Source: Gemmatimonadaceae bacterium
Lineage (GTDB): Bacteria; Gemmatimonadota; Gemmatimonadetes; Gemmatimonadales; Gemmatimonadaceae
Reading direction: 5' to 3'
Assembly (NCBI GenBank): GCA_020852815.1
Contig: JADZAN010000046.1
Location: forward strand, 232,184-296,183
DNA: 64,000 bases
How positions within the stretch are numbered: position 1 is the first letter of the stretch; each line of letters begins with the position of its first letter. A program made the translations under genes and the position numbers. The notes below the pieces were generated by a model. That model did not search any database, was not told the DNA's origin, and saw nothing but the letters and a program-made list of their open reading frames with translations. Of this stretch, positions 19,322 through 26,908 are shown piece by piece.

Positions 19322-19929
19322 TGCTTCCTCTCTTTGTTGGAATCCCCGAGGGCCAGCGTCTCCTGCCGGCTGTACCCGAACTCTTCGATCGTGAACACCA
19401 CCGCCTTCGGGGTGATGCTCGCCACGCGCATGCGGCCTAACGACTGGCCGACGCGCACGCGGTATTGGTCCTTCGTGCCGACGTCGCGCAGGACGGCGAC
19501 CGAGTTGCGCCCGGACTCGTCGTAGGTGACGCCGACGAGGCGCAGGTCCGACACCAGCGGGCGCAATTCACTGGTGGTCATGAGCGAGATGAACGGGTCG
19601 CGGCGCCCGCTGCGGTCGTAGGCGAACGTTTCGCGCTCGAACGCGGCGCCAGCCGACTTGGCCGGGGCGCTGGACACCGCCGCCGAGCCGGCGGCACTGT
19701 CGGTGGCTGTGACGCGGCCGCTGGCGGAGGGGCGACCGCTCTTCTCCCCCTTGGCGCCGGTGTCGGCCGCCGACTCGTCCGGCAGCGTGGAGTTTGCCGC
19801 CACCTGCCGGTTGGTCGCTGCCACCGCACGCTCGGCCGTGCGCTTGGGCTGCATGATGTTGGGGATCGACTGCGCCGCCACCGGAGTGGCCGCCAGCAGC
19901 AATCCCATCGCGAACGCGGCGCGCGTCAT
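19318..19929 (-). CDS. pilP: PilP-like pilus alignment protein
   Basis: A 203-residue exported protein with a short signal peptide ending VAAQS. A Ser/Ala-rich linker (about 30-100) precedes the PilP-type beta domain, which opens with the family phrase YDRSGRRDPFISL and contains LRLVGVTYDESGRNSVAVLRD and YRVRVGQSLGRMRVASITP. It lacks an obvious lipobox, unlike proteobacterial PilP. Its ATG overlaps pilO by ATGA and its stop overlaps pilQ, so it is coupled on both sides. It probably links the inner-membrane PilN/PilO complex to PilQ. Confidence 0.85.
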   Translation of the reverse strand: MTRAAFAMGLLLAATPVAAQSIPNIMQPKRTAERAVAATNRQVAANSTLPDESAADTGAKGEKSGRPSASGRVTATDSAAGSAAVSSAPAKSAGAAFERETFAYDRSGRRDPFISLMTTSELRPLVSDLRLVGVTYDESGRNSVAVLRDVGTKDQYRVRVGQSLGRMRVASITPKAVVFTIEEFGYSRQETLALGDSNKERKQ

Positions 19930-20546
19930 GACTTCCCTCCCTTGGGGCTCCCCGACGTCCTGGCGACGTAGGTCTGGATCTCGAACTTCGTGTCGAGCTG
20001 CGAGCCGCCGACCGACCGCTTGTCCTTCGCGCCGCCGTCGCGGGAGCCCATCGCCGACGGCGTGAGCGCCACGTTGACCGGCGCGATGATGCGGGTGAGC
20101 GAGCCCACGTTCGTGAGGAACTCGGCGACCGAGTGGTAGCCACCCGTCACCATGATCTTGTAGCGATACGTGTCGAACTGGTCGCCCTCGATCACCGGCT
20201 CCGGCTGCACCGTCGCGATGTCGAGCCCCACGCGGCGTGCCGCGGTGGAGACCTGTTCGAGGAGCGCCGGGACCTCGTTCCCCGTGGGGACGAGCTGGCG
20301 CATGACTTCGAGGTCGCGCGCATGCTGCGCCGCCTCGGCCTTGAGCGCCTCGACATTCCCCGTCTTGAGTTCGGCGCGGGCGCGGCCGTTGCGCGACTCC
20401 AGCGTGTCGACGCGCTGCGTGAGCGTCACGATCTCCGCGCCCTTGGGCGAGAAGACGTACGTCCAGTAGAGACCAATGAGGGCGAGCGCCGCGATGCTCA
20501 CGAGGAGCATGGCCTGCTCGCGCTGGGACTTCGGAGGGAAGGCCAT
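19926..20546 (-). CDS. pilO: PilO-like inner-membrane pilus assembly protein
   Basis: A 206-residue bitopic protein. Residues about 13-33 (AMLLVSIAALALIGLYWTYV) form one membrane segment. A coiled-coil-like stretch follows (about 38-85, LTQRVDTLESRNGRAR), then a ferredoxin-like periplasmic domain with the PilO pattern RYKIMVTGGYHSVAEFLTNV. It pairs with PilN in the alignment subcomplex. It is 2 bp from the pilN stop and overlaps pilP. The order pilM-N-O-P-Q is exactly conserved with proteobacterial loci. Confidence 0.92.
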   Translation of the reverse strand: MAFPPKSQREQAMLLVSIAALALIGLYWTYVFSPKGAEIVTLTQRVDTLESRNGRARAELKTGNVEALKAEAAQHARDLEVMRQLVPTGNEVPALLEQVSTAARRVGLDIATVQPEPVIEGDQFDTYRYKIMVTGGYHSVAEFLTNVGSLTRIIAPVNVALTPSAMGSRDGGAKDKRSVGGSQLDTKFEIQTYVARTSGSPKGGKS

Positions 20547-20548
20547 GG

Positions 20549-21310
20549 CTACTTCACCGAGAGGGAAACGGGGGCGGTCGTGATGAGTGCCTTCTCCGGG
20601 CGCTCGTATTCGGCGTCCAGCTGGAACTCGGTGACTTCCTTGCCATCGACCATCACCAGCTCCGAGCGCGCCAGCTGCACGTTCTGCACGAACGGCGACG
20701 TTTCGAGGAGCTTCATGAAGCGCGTCAGCGCCTGGATGTCGACCGTGTTGCCGATCAGGCGAAAGCGCAGCGCCTCGGTGCTGGGCTGCGGGTCCTGCTT
20801 CTTCGCGGCGGCGGCGGCGGGAGTCTCACCCGCTGCTGCCGTCTGTTTGGGGTCCTTGGCCGGGGCGGCGGGGCCGGCCGCCGGCGCCGATGTCCCGCTC
20901 GTCTGCGAGATCGACTTGAGCCAGGTGTACGGCGGGAGCGCGCGCGACACCTCGTCGAGGATGTGCGGCCAGACGAAGCGATCGTTGTCGATCGAGCGGA
21001 TGATCTCGAGCTGGCGAACCACCGAGTCACGCTTGGCTTCGGCCTTGCGACGTTCCTTGAGCACGACGGCAAAGCGCGACGAGTCGCGCACCGCCTGTTG
21101 CTCCCGCACCTCGAGCTCGGAGAGCCTGGATCGCTGGGTGAGGTGCATCCCGCCGATGGCAGCGGCGGCAATGACGACGCAGGCCACGGCGGAGATGAGA
21201 TAGGGATCGCGCACGCGCGCCGAGGCACCGGCCACGGCGGTCTTGAGCGAGAACCCCGCTCCGCGCCCCTTCGACTTGTCGGCGCCTGGGAGAAGATTGA
21301 TTTCGATCAT
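20549..21310 (-). CDS. pilN: PilN-like inner-membrane pilus assembly protein
   Basis: A 253-residue protein starting MIEINLLPGADKS, which contains the conserved INLLP motif that binds the PilM groove. One transmembrane segment lies at about 38-58 (YLISAVACVVIAAAAIGG), followed by a coiled coil (LSELEVREQQAVRDSS) and a periplasmic domain. An Ala/Pro-rich insert at about 145-180 (APAAGPAAPAKDPK) interrupts the domain and is probably a flexible linker. The start is fixed by the INLLP signature. It lies 22 bp after pilM. Confidence 0.93.
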   Translation of the reverse strand: MIEINLLPGADKSKGRGAGFSLKTAVAGASARVRDPYLISAVACVVIAAAAIGGMHLTQRSRLSELEVREQQAVRDSSRFAVVLKERRKAEAKRDSVVRQLEIIRSIDNDRFVWPHILDEVSRALPPYTWLKSISQTSGTSAPAAGPAAPAKDPKQTAAAGETPAAAAAKKQDPQPSTEALRFRLIGNTVDIQALTRFMKLLETSPFVQNVQLARSELVMVDGKEVTEFQLDAEYERPEKALITTAPVSLSVK

Positions 21311-21332
21311 CGTTGGAATCTCTCGGGATCGC

Positions 21333-22376
21333 TCAGGCAGCCTTGCGCAGGGCGAGGCCAATGGGGAGCATGAGGAGCGGGGCGACTTCGTCGGTGACGA
21401 GGTTGTCGAGCGCGCCCTCGCGCACGCGGATGTTGGCGAGCGGGTTGGCCTGCTCCACCGGGAGGCGCAGGCGGCGTCCCAATGCATCGGCGAGCCCCGG
21501 GACGCGGGCACCACCGCCGCAGAGGTACACGGCGCGCATCTGCCCGCCGGAGCGCGACGACGACGCCAGGAAGGCGGCGGCGCGCTCGACACCGACGGCG
21601 ATCTCCTCACCGCGGTTCTCGATCACCGCATCCAGGTGCGGCGAGCGATCGTAGCCCTGCAGGAGCGCCTCGGCCTCATCGGCGCCGAGCCCGCGCTCGC
21701 GCTGCAGATCCTCGCGGAAGCGGCGCGTCCCCACCGTGAGGTCACGGGTGAGGATCGGGACGCCTTCGTCGAGGATGTTGATGTTGGTGACTTCGTGGCC
21801 GATGTTGATCAGCCCCACCACACCGCTCATCGCGTCCGGGTGGTTGACCTCGAAGGCGTTATGCAGCGCGAAGGCGTCGACGTCGACGATCGCGGTGCCG
21901 AGCCCGGCGTCGGTGAGGAGGCGCATCTTCGTCTCGATGAGGTCGCGCTTGGCGGCGACGAGCAGGACGCTCATCTCCATGCCATCGCCCTCGGGATCGA
22001 GGATCTGGAAGTCGAGTTCCACCGACTCCATGTCGAAGGGGACGTGCTGCTCGGCTTCCCAGCGCATCAGTTCGCGCGCCTGCTGCTCCTTGACGCGCTC
22101 GATCTGGATCTTCTTGATGATGACGTCGCGCCCGCCGACGGCCGTCACGACGTCTTTCGTCTTTAGGCCAGACTGTTCGATGGCGCTGCGGATGGCATCG
22201 GTGACGATACCGGGATCCATGATCTCGCCCTCGACGATCGCGTCGGCGAGCAACGGCGTGATGACGACTTTTGCGAGTTCCGGCTCGCCGCGGCCGTGGT
22301 CGATGACCGCGACCTTGATGAGCCCCGAGCCGACGTCGAGGCCAATCGTCGTCTTCTTGCGACCGAAGAGCGCCAT
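21333..22376 (-). CDS. pilM: PilM, actin-like cytoplasmic pilus assembly protein
   Basis: A 347-residue FtsA/actin-like ATPase fold. MALFGRKKTTIGLDVGSGLIKVAVI carries the phosphate-1 motif. Other landmarks are RELMRWEAEQHVPFD, VVGLINIGHEVTNINIL and the adenosine motif YLCGGGARVPGLADAL. PilM polymerises under the inner membrane and holds PilN through its INLLP peptide. It is first in the pilMNOPQ operon. The upstream region 22377-22708 must hold the operon promoter, though I could not place it. Confidence 0.95.
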   Translation of the reverse strand: MALFGRKKTTIGLDVGSGLIKVAVIDHGRGEPELAKVVITPLLADAIVEGEIMDPGIVTDAIRSAIEQSGLKTKDVVTAVGGRDVIIKKIQIERVKEQQARELMRWEAEQHVPFDMESVELDFQILDPEGDGMEMSVLLVAAKRDLIETKMRLLTDAGLGTAIVDVDAFALHNAFEVNHPDAMSGVVGLINIGHEVTNINILDEGVPILTRDLTVGTRRFREDLQRERGLGADEAEALLQGYDRSPHLDAVIENRGEEIAVGVERAAAFLASSSRSGGQMRAVYLCGGGARVPGLADALGRRLRLPVEQANPLANIRVREGALDNLVTDEVAPLLMLPIGLALRKAA

Positions 22377-22708
22377 ATCGAGAGGGAGGGTGCGGTGGAG
22401 GAGCGAGGGGTGCGCGCGGAGTGCGCGGACTGGGACATGCGAGACGATTTGACCGAAGGATCGGTCGATACTGCCATTCACACGACCGCCTATGGCGCGG
22501 GGTAACAGCAGAATGCGCGTGCTGTTGCGTTTTCTGGTGGGCGTGCGTCATATCACCATCGGGGCGTGACTGGCCGTCCCGACCCCCCGCGGCACGCGCA
22601 CCTGGTGCGTGCATGGCGCGCATCGCCTGCATCGCCTGCGTCGCCTGCATCGCCTGCGTCGCGCGCATCGAGCGGTAGTCGCGCCGAGCACCCGTCAGGC
22701 GCTGTGCC
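22377..22708. other. Gap upstream of pilM, containing a 9-bp tandem repeat
   Basis: About 330 bp lie between pilM and the pilX-like gene, both on the minus strand. It holds the nonamer array at 22616-22669, a small palindrome CCGATCCTTCGG near 22451-22462, and no convincing ORF. The pilM promoter should be here, but no -35/-10 or -24/-12 pair stood out. Confidence 0.5.
22616..22669. repeat. Six 9-bp units (GCSYGCRTC) upstream of pilM
   Basis: Six consecutive nonamers alternate GCCTGCATC and GCCTGCGTC, bounded on both ends by GCGCGCATC. The same GCGC-R-T-C core recurs in the arrays at 37593 and 41374. The array is intergenic here, with no coding role. Confidence 0.85.
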
Positions 22709-23857
22709 TCAACGGAACGGGCTCCAGGAGCGCTTCGCCACGCGAACCAGGGGAGCCGCACGCTCCAGCGCGAGGTCGACGGCGCAGCGCGAACGCTGCA
22801 CCAGCGTCTGCCCGTCCAGGATGCTATGATCGCCAGCTGCAACGTTGCGGTCGCCCGCCAGCGCAAGACCGAGCAGCGTCCCGCCAATGCCCGACGAGCG
22901 CAGGTCGTCGCGCACGATCACCACGCCGGCAAAGCGCGCCCCCGCACTCAGCGTCAGGTCGCCCTCGACCAGCAGCACCCCCTGCCCCGCCCCACCACGC
23001 ACCTCCACGTCGCCCTGCGCCCAGATGAGCGGCGCGTACGACGCGCAGGGACCGACCCCGCCAGGATCGCCCCAGTTGGAGCTCACGCTACGGTCGCATT
23101 GACCGGCCGCGAGCACGCTCGCCGGCGTGACGATCCCCCCTGGGGGAACGACGATGGTCGCCCTGCTCGTCAGGCTCGCCCACGTCTCACCGCCAAAGAC
23201 GGAATAGCGCGACGCGAATGCCGCCGACGAGTCGGACGTGAGGGCGGGGAGCCCCGTTGCGCGCCCTCCGCTCCCCGCCCCGCACACGCCGTCGCACAGG
23301 TGCGTGGTGTCGGGCATGGCGATGGCCGCCGTGTGCGAGAGCGGCGCGCACAGCCCTCCCCACCCGACGAGCGCGGTGTCAGTCCCGACTACACGCGCGC
23401 TGCCGGCGAGCGTGACGCTGTCGCGCGCCACCAGCGCCGCGTTGGCCGGCACGTCGGGAATGGCGAGGCGATACGCGACCTGCACGGTGCGGCGCGCCAG
23501 GGTGTGCTGCGCCGAGTCCCCCGCGCTTCCCGTGCTCACGCTCCACCACGCGGTGCGCGTGAGACGTGTCAACCATCGCTCGGCGCTGCCGCCGATGAGC
23601 GCGACGGTGTCGGGGCCGATGGTCGCGCCAACCGGAAGCCCCTCATGCGGCATGGCCTGCCAGGCGCGCAAGAGGTCGTAGGCGCCGGCATCGGCGGCGT
23701 TGGAGGCCCGGCGCATGGTGGACTCGTCGCGCGCGCGGCGAAAGTCGGCGTGCGCGAGGTGCATGCTGGCCACCGAGAGGAGCGCGACCAGGAGGAGCGC
23801 CACCAGCGCGACGAAGAGCGCGATCCCGCGGCGCGGGCGCTGCGCACGGTGTGTCAT
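22709..23857 (-). CDS. PilX-like pilus assembly protein
   Basis: A 382-residue protein with a basic N-terminus (MTHRAQRPRRG) followed by a strongly hydrophobic helix, IALFVALVALLLVALLSVASMHL. The arrangement matches PilX/GspK-type proteins (PilX_N), with the small-residue R-R-G-I-A-L-F junction in place of a classical F-T-x-x-E pilin motif. The large extracytoplasmic part (about 40-382) includes four clustered Cys residues (LCAPL, LCDGVCGAG) and a late beta-helix-like run (GDVEVRGGAGQGVLLVEGDLTLSAG). It is coupled to the PilW-like gene by ATGA and is the last of the minor-pilin set. It probably belongs to the priming complex. Confidence 0.75.
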   Translation of the reverse strand: MTHRAQRPRRGIALFVALVALLLVALLSVASMHLAHADFRRARDESTMRRASNAADAGAYDLLRAWQAMPHEGLPVGATIGPDTVALIGGSAERWLTRLTRTAWWSVSTGSAGDSAQHTLARRTVQVAYRLAIPDVPANAALVARDSVTLAGSARVVGTDTALVGWGGLCAPLSHTAAIAMPDTTHLCDGVCGAGSGGRATGLPALTSDSSAAFASRYSVFGGETWASLTSRATIVVPPGGIVTPASVLAAGQCDRSVSSNWGDPGGVGPCASYAPLIWAQGDVEVRGGAGQGVLLVEGDLTLSAGARFAGVVIVRDDLRSSGIGGTLLGLALAGDRNVAAGDHSILDGQTLVQRSRCAVDLALERAAPLVRVAKRSWSPFR

Positions 23858-24795
23858 GGCGAGTTGCGGAGCACGAGGCGAAGGGTGAGCGAGTCGCGGC
23901 GCGCTCCGCGCGCAACGCCGTCCACGCGGACCTGCTGGCGCGTGGTGGCGCCTAACGCCACGTAGGCACCGCGGGCGGTGCTGGCCGGCGTGGGGGTGAC
24001 CGAGGCACCGGCGGAGTCGACCCACCGGACCGAGAAGCCGCTCGTTGCGCCGGGAGCGGCATAGGGGAGGAGCGGCCCCGCCACCGGCTGGATGGTGTTC
24101 CACGCCGCGGCGCCGTGGTTCCACTCCGTCCAGCCGAGCATCCACTCGCCGGCCGAACGATAGAGCGCGAAGCGTTCGGCGCGTCGCACCCGGACCACCG
24201 AACCGGGTAGCACGGTGGCCGGCAGCGACGGCGACAGCGTGAGGCGCCACCCCTGCGTCGCGGCGTCGGCGATGGAATCGAGATAGGGCGAGTGCAGGCA
24301 CGGTGCGGCGCGCAGCGCAATCGCGGTGATGGCCCCGTGATACCACGCGTCGTCGTGGCCCGCTGGCGAGGCCCCCTCGTCGAGGATCGCGACCGAGTCC
24401 CCCGGTTGCGGCGCGGTGTTCCACCAGGTGAGCGTGGCCCCGGAGGAGAGGTGCGGATCGGCAACGTCTATCGATCCGGCGCCGACGGCGCAGGCGACGG
24501 CACATCCCACGGTGCCCTGCAGATGAATCGAGGAGTCGCTCCCCGCCACAAGGTCGCCGTCGCCAGGCGCGACCGCCGCCAGCGCCCCATCCACCGCGAA
24601 GGCCGCAACGGCAAGCTGCGCGCGCTGGTCGGCCATCGTGGCGACGCCGCGCGCGAAGCGATTCGAGCGGTCAAGCAGGCGCACAACCGCCGCCCCCAGG
24701 AGGAGGGTGATGACGAGTGCCGCCAGCAACTCCACCAGGGCGAAGCCGAGTGGTGGCGAGGGGAGGTGAGCCCCAGGGCGCGACGTTACTCGCAC
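23854..24795 (-). CDS. PilW-like minor pilin
   Basis: About 313 residues with a class III prepilin start: leader ending PPLG, then FALVELLAALVITLLLGAAVV. Cleavage is expected between G17 and F18, with the conserved Glu at mature position 5 (E22). The chosen GTG at 24795 overlaps the PilV-like gene by 10 bp. Longer in-frame sequence runs antisense-like through pilV and is not used. The C-terminal domain is variable. The neighbours (PilV-like upstream, PilX-like downstream) fit the standard pilVWX order. The exact start is uncertain. Confidence 0.75.
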   Translation of the reverse strand: MRVTSRPGAHLPSPPLGFALVELLAALVITLLLGAAVVRLLDRSNRFARGVATMADQRAQLAVAAFAVDGALAAVAPGDGDLVAGSDSSIHLQGTVGCAVACAVGAGSIDVADPHLSSGATLTWWNTAPQPGDSVAILDEGASPAGHDDAWYHGAITAIALRAAPCLHSPYLDSIADAATQGWRLTLSPSLPATVLPGSVVRVRRAERFALYRSAGEWMLGWTEWNHGAAAWNTIQPVAGPLLPYAAPGATSGFSVRWVDSAGASVTPTPASTARGAYVALGATTRQQVRVDGVARGARRDSLTLRLVLRNSP

Positions 24796-25160
24796 GGGAT
24801 GATGGCCTCCTCCACCACCGGGGTGCCGACGCGCGGCGATGTGGGGGTGAGGACGGCGTGCACCCGACGTGTCCCGGCCGGCGCTGCCACCGACCATCGC
24901 ACGACTCCCGCGCTCGTGCTCGCGGTGCCGGCGGCAAGCGCATGGCAGGGGGCCGCGCGCAGCGAATCGACGACGTGTGCCGTCTCCCGCGTCGCGAGCG
25001 CCACGGCGCGCGCCGTTGCGGCGAGCCGCGCCACGAAGGTGGAGACGGAGGCAACGCCGAGCGCGGCGATGGCGAGGAGGACCAGCGCCACGACCGTCTC
25101 GACCAGGGTGAATCCCGGCCGCGATGGAGGCGTGGGGTGACGACGAGCGATGCGAGACAT
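24786..25160 (-). CDS. PilV/GspI-like minor pilin
   Basis: A 124-residue prepilin with leader MSRIARRHPTPPSRPG followed by FTLVETVVALVLLAIAALGV. Cleavage is expected at G16/F17 with Glu at +5. The short, Ala-rich mature domain ends with a Cys (IIPCE), and another Cys lies at about 97. It is first in the three-gene minor-pilin set and 179 bp downstream of pilA, beyond the putative pilA terminator. The spacer contains a CGTTAGG word at 25168. Confidence 0.82.
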   Translation of the reverse strand: MSRIARRHPTPPSRPGFTLVETVVALVLLAIAALGVASVSTFVARLAATARAVALATRETAHVVDSLRAAPCHALAAGTASTSAGVVRWSVAAPAGTRRVHAVLTPTSPRVGTPVVEEAIIPCE

Positions 25161-25257
25161 GCCGGAACGTTAGGCATGCCTCGCGCGCATCTCCCTACCG
25201 AAATCGTGCGCCTTGTACCAAAAGCGCGGCAACTTGGCGGTACGGGGGGGGAAAGCA

Positions 25258-25289
25258 TCGAGGGCGACGCCGGGGAGCGTCGCCCTCGA
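25258..25289 (-). terminator. Hairpin downstream of pilA, probable terminator
   Basis: A perfect 13-bp stem (arms 25258-25270 and 25277-25289, TCGAGGGCGACGC) with a 6-nt loop lies 51 nt past the pilA stop. On the minus strand the stem is followed by TGCTTTCC and then a C run, so the T tract is weak. It probably separates the abundant pilA message from the minor-pilin genes, or stabilises the pilA 3' end. Confidence 0.65.
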
Positions 25290-25339
25290 GAGGAGCAGCC
25301 GGAAGGGAGGTGGCTGCGTCCTATCCCATCAGGTCGTGC

Positions 25340-25747
25340 TTAGTTGCACTTCGGCTCGGCTTCGACCGTCGCCGGCGAAACCGCGGCGACACCGACGAAG
25401 ATGGCGCAGGTGCGGGTCGTGGCGGTGTGGCCAGCAGTGGCGCTCCAGCCCGTGCCGCCCGAGGCGCTCGCGGTCACCGTCACGCCAGCCGATGGGACGA
25501 AGCCGTACAGCGAGCTCGTGCCGCCCGACGTGTTCGCCGCCGAACCCGCGACGTACACCTGGTTGTCCGCGAAGTAGGACTCCTGCGTGGTGGCCATGTT
25601 GCGGAGGTCCGACTTCATCGACGCGAGGTACGCCTTCTCCTTCGTGTTGGCAAACTTCGGGATCGCGATCGCGGCCAGGATGCCGATGATCACGACGACG
25701 ATGAGGAGTTCGATCAGCGTGAAGCCCTTGCGAGTCTTGTTCAGCAT
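25340..25747 (-). CDS. pilA: Major type IV pilin PilA
   Basis: A 135-residue type IVa prepilin. The short leader MLNKTRKG is cleaved before FTLIELLIVVVIIGILAAIAIPKFA, with Glu at mature position 5. The globular part is Ser/Thr/Gly/Ala-rich, with a C-terminal disulfide-like pair of Cys (about C111 in TTRTCAIF and C134 in EPKCN). The ribosome site GGAG lies 7 nt before the ATG. It has its own sigma-54-type promoter 65 nt upstream and a hairpin after the stop. The Ser/Thr-rich surface and the neighbouring glycosyltransferases make O-glycosylation plausible, though this is inference. Confidence 0.95.
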   Translation of the reverse strand: MLNKTRKGFTLIELLIVVVIIGILAAIAIPKFANTKEKAYLASMKSDLRNMATTQESYFADNQVYVAGSAANTSGGTSSLYGFVPSAGVTVTASASGGTGWSATAGHTATTRTCAIFVGVAAVSPATVEAEPKCN

Positions 25748-25822
25748 TGGTGGTCTCCGGGTTGTCCGACAGGGGATGGTGAAGTGAGCTAGAGGACTGG
25801 GCCGTTCTCGGGACTCAGGAAA

Positions 25823-25838
25823 AGCAATCGGTGGACCA
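25823..25838 (-). promoter_or_regulatory. Sigma-54 (-24/-12) promoter of pilA
   Basis: The minus strand reads TGGTCCACCGATTGCT. It keeps the invariant GG and GC dinucleotides at the exact 10-bp offset of the sigma-54 consensus TGGCACG-N4-TTGCW, and matches the TTGCT -12 element fully. The predicted start of transcription is near 25812, giving a 65-nt leader before the pilA ATG. A PilR-type activator with sigma-54 contact motifs is encoded 4.4 kb away. Confidence 0.8.
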
Positions 25839-25920
25839 GCGGCGGATACTCTGTCGAAGTGCTTGTTCGACAACGAGTTGGATGATTTCTTGGACTGCCA
25901 GCAGACCGCGAGTTCTGGAG

Positions 25921-25941
25921 TGTTTTGCACGCTGTCTTGCA
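25921..25941. promoter_or_regulatory. Paired TGTYTTGCA repeats, candidate PilR-binding sites
   Basis: TGTTTTGCA (25921-25929) and TGTCTTGCA (25933-25941) are direct repeats 12 bp apart, about 109-129 bp upstream of the predicted pilA start. Enhancer binding at roughly this distance is typical of PilR at pilA in Pseudomonas. Assigning these as PilR sites is inference. Confidence 0.5.
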
Positions 25942-26128
25942 GTCTGCCACACGTCCAACATCGTCGCGTGGCGCCCTCAGGTCCGTCCATGCCCTTCCGA
26001 TCAGTCCGTCGTGCGACCGTCCGGCAGGTCACTCGCTAGACGCGGGGAATCCGGACTTCGTAACACGCACTGCCCAAACGACCTAAACCCTGCCGAGCGC
26101 GTGGGCAAACGGTGTCGTGAATCACCAC

Positions 26129-26908
26129 TCAGAGAAGATTGAAGCGCACAATGTGCCAGAAGGCGGCGACGCCGTCCTTCCAGTTGATCTTCTTCCCTTC
26201 GGCGTACGTGCGGCCCGCGTAGGTGATGGGGACTTCATAGATGCGCGCCTTGACCTGCGCCAGGCGCGCCGTGATCTCCGGCTCGAAGCCGAAGCGATCG
26301 GTCGTGAGCGTCAATGAACGCGCCACCTCGCCACGCACCGCCTTGTAGCACGTCTCCATGTCGGTGAGGTTGAGGTTCGTGAACATGTTGCTCACCGTGG
26401 TGAGGATGAAGTTCCCCACCGAGTGCCAGAAGTAGAGGACGCGATGCGGCCCGCCAAGGAATCGCGAGCCGAAGACGGCGTCGGCCTTCCCCTCGATGAT
26501 TGGGTCGAGCAGCACCGGCCAGTCCGCGGGGTCGTATTCCAGGTCGGCGTCCTGCACGATGACGATGTTGCCGCTGCTGGCGGCGAGCGCGGTCCGAATG
26601 GCCGCGCCCTTGCCGCGATTCACCGGTTGGTGAATCAGCGTGTCGATGAGCCCTTCCGCATGCAGCCCGTCGAGGATCTCGCGCGTGCCGTCGGTCGAGC
26701 AGTCGTTGACGCAGATGATCTGTTTGCGAACGGGGACGGCGTGCACCTGGTCGAGGATGAGGCGGATGGTGTGGCGCTCGTTGTAGACCGGAATGAGCAC
26801 CGAGAGCACCACATCCTCGCGCACGAGCGGCGTGCGCCCCCGCATGTAGGGGGTGCTCCCTTCGATGGTGCCGGTGAACGACGGCGTGGGAATGCGCGGT
26901 AAGGTCAT
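26129..26908 (-). CDS. GT2 family glycosyltransferase, dolichol-phosphate-mannose-synthase-like
   Basis: A 259-residue GT-A enzyme. VVLSVLIPVYNERHTI opens the fold near residue 33, ICVNDCSTDGTREIL carries the nucleotide-binding Asp, and IVIVQDADLEYDPADWP supplies the DAD metal-binding motif. GSRFLGGPHRVLYFWH and DMETCYKAVRGEV are typical of DPM1/GtrB-like enzymes that load a sugar onto a polyprenyl phosphate. It has no clear membrane helices. It overlaps the upstream membrane glycosyltransferase by ATGA, and such a lipid-sugar donor would supply exactly those enzymes. Confidence 0.88.
   Translation of the reverse strand: MTLPRIPTPSFTGTIEGSTPYMRGRTPLVREDVVLSVLIPVYNERHTIRLILDQVHAVPVRKQIICVNDCSTDGTREILDGLHAEGLIDTLIHQPVNRGKGAAIRTALAASSGNIVIVQDADLEYDPADWPVLLDPIIEGKADAVFGSRFLGGPHRVLYFWHSVGNFILTTVSNMFTNLNLTDMETCYKAVRGEVARSLTLTTDRFGFEPEITARLAQVKARIYEVPITYAGRTYAEGKKINWKDGVAAFWHIVRFNLL

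Larger units (their letters stand above)
25748..26128. other. pilA regulatory region
   Basis: About 380 bp between pilA and the glycosyltransferase stop, visibly lower in GC than its neighbours. It contains the sigma-54 promoter at 25823-25838 and paired repeats at 25921-25941. Beyond about 25960 no ORF or structure was recognised. Confidence 0.6.
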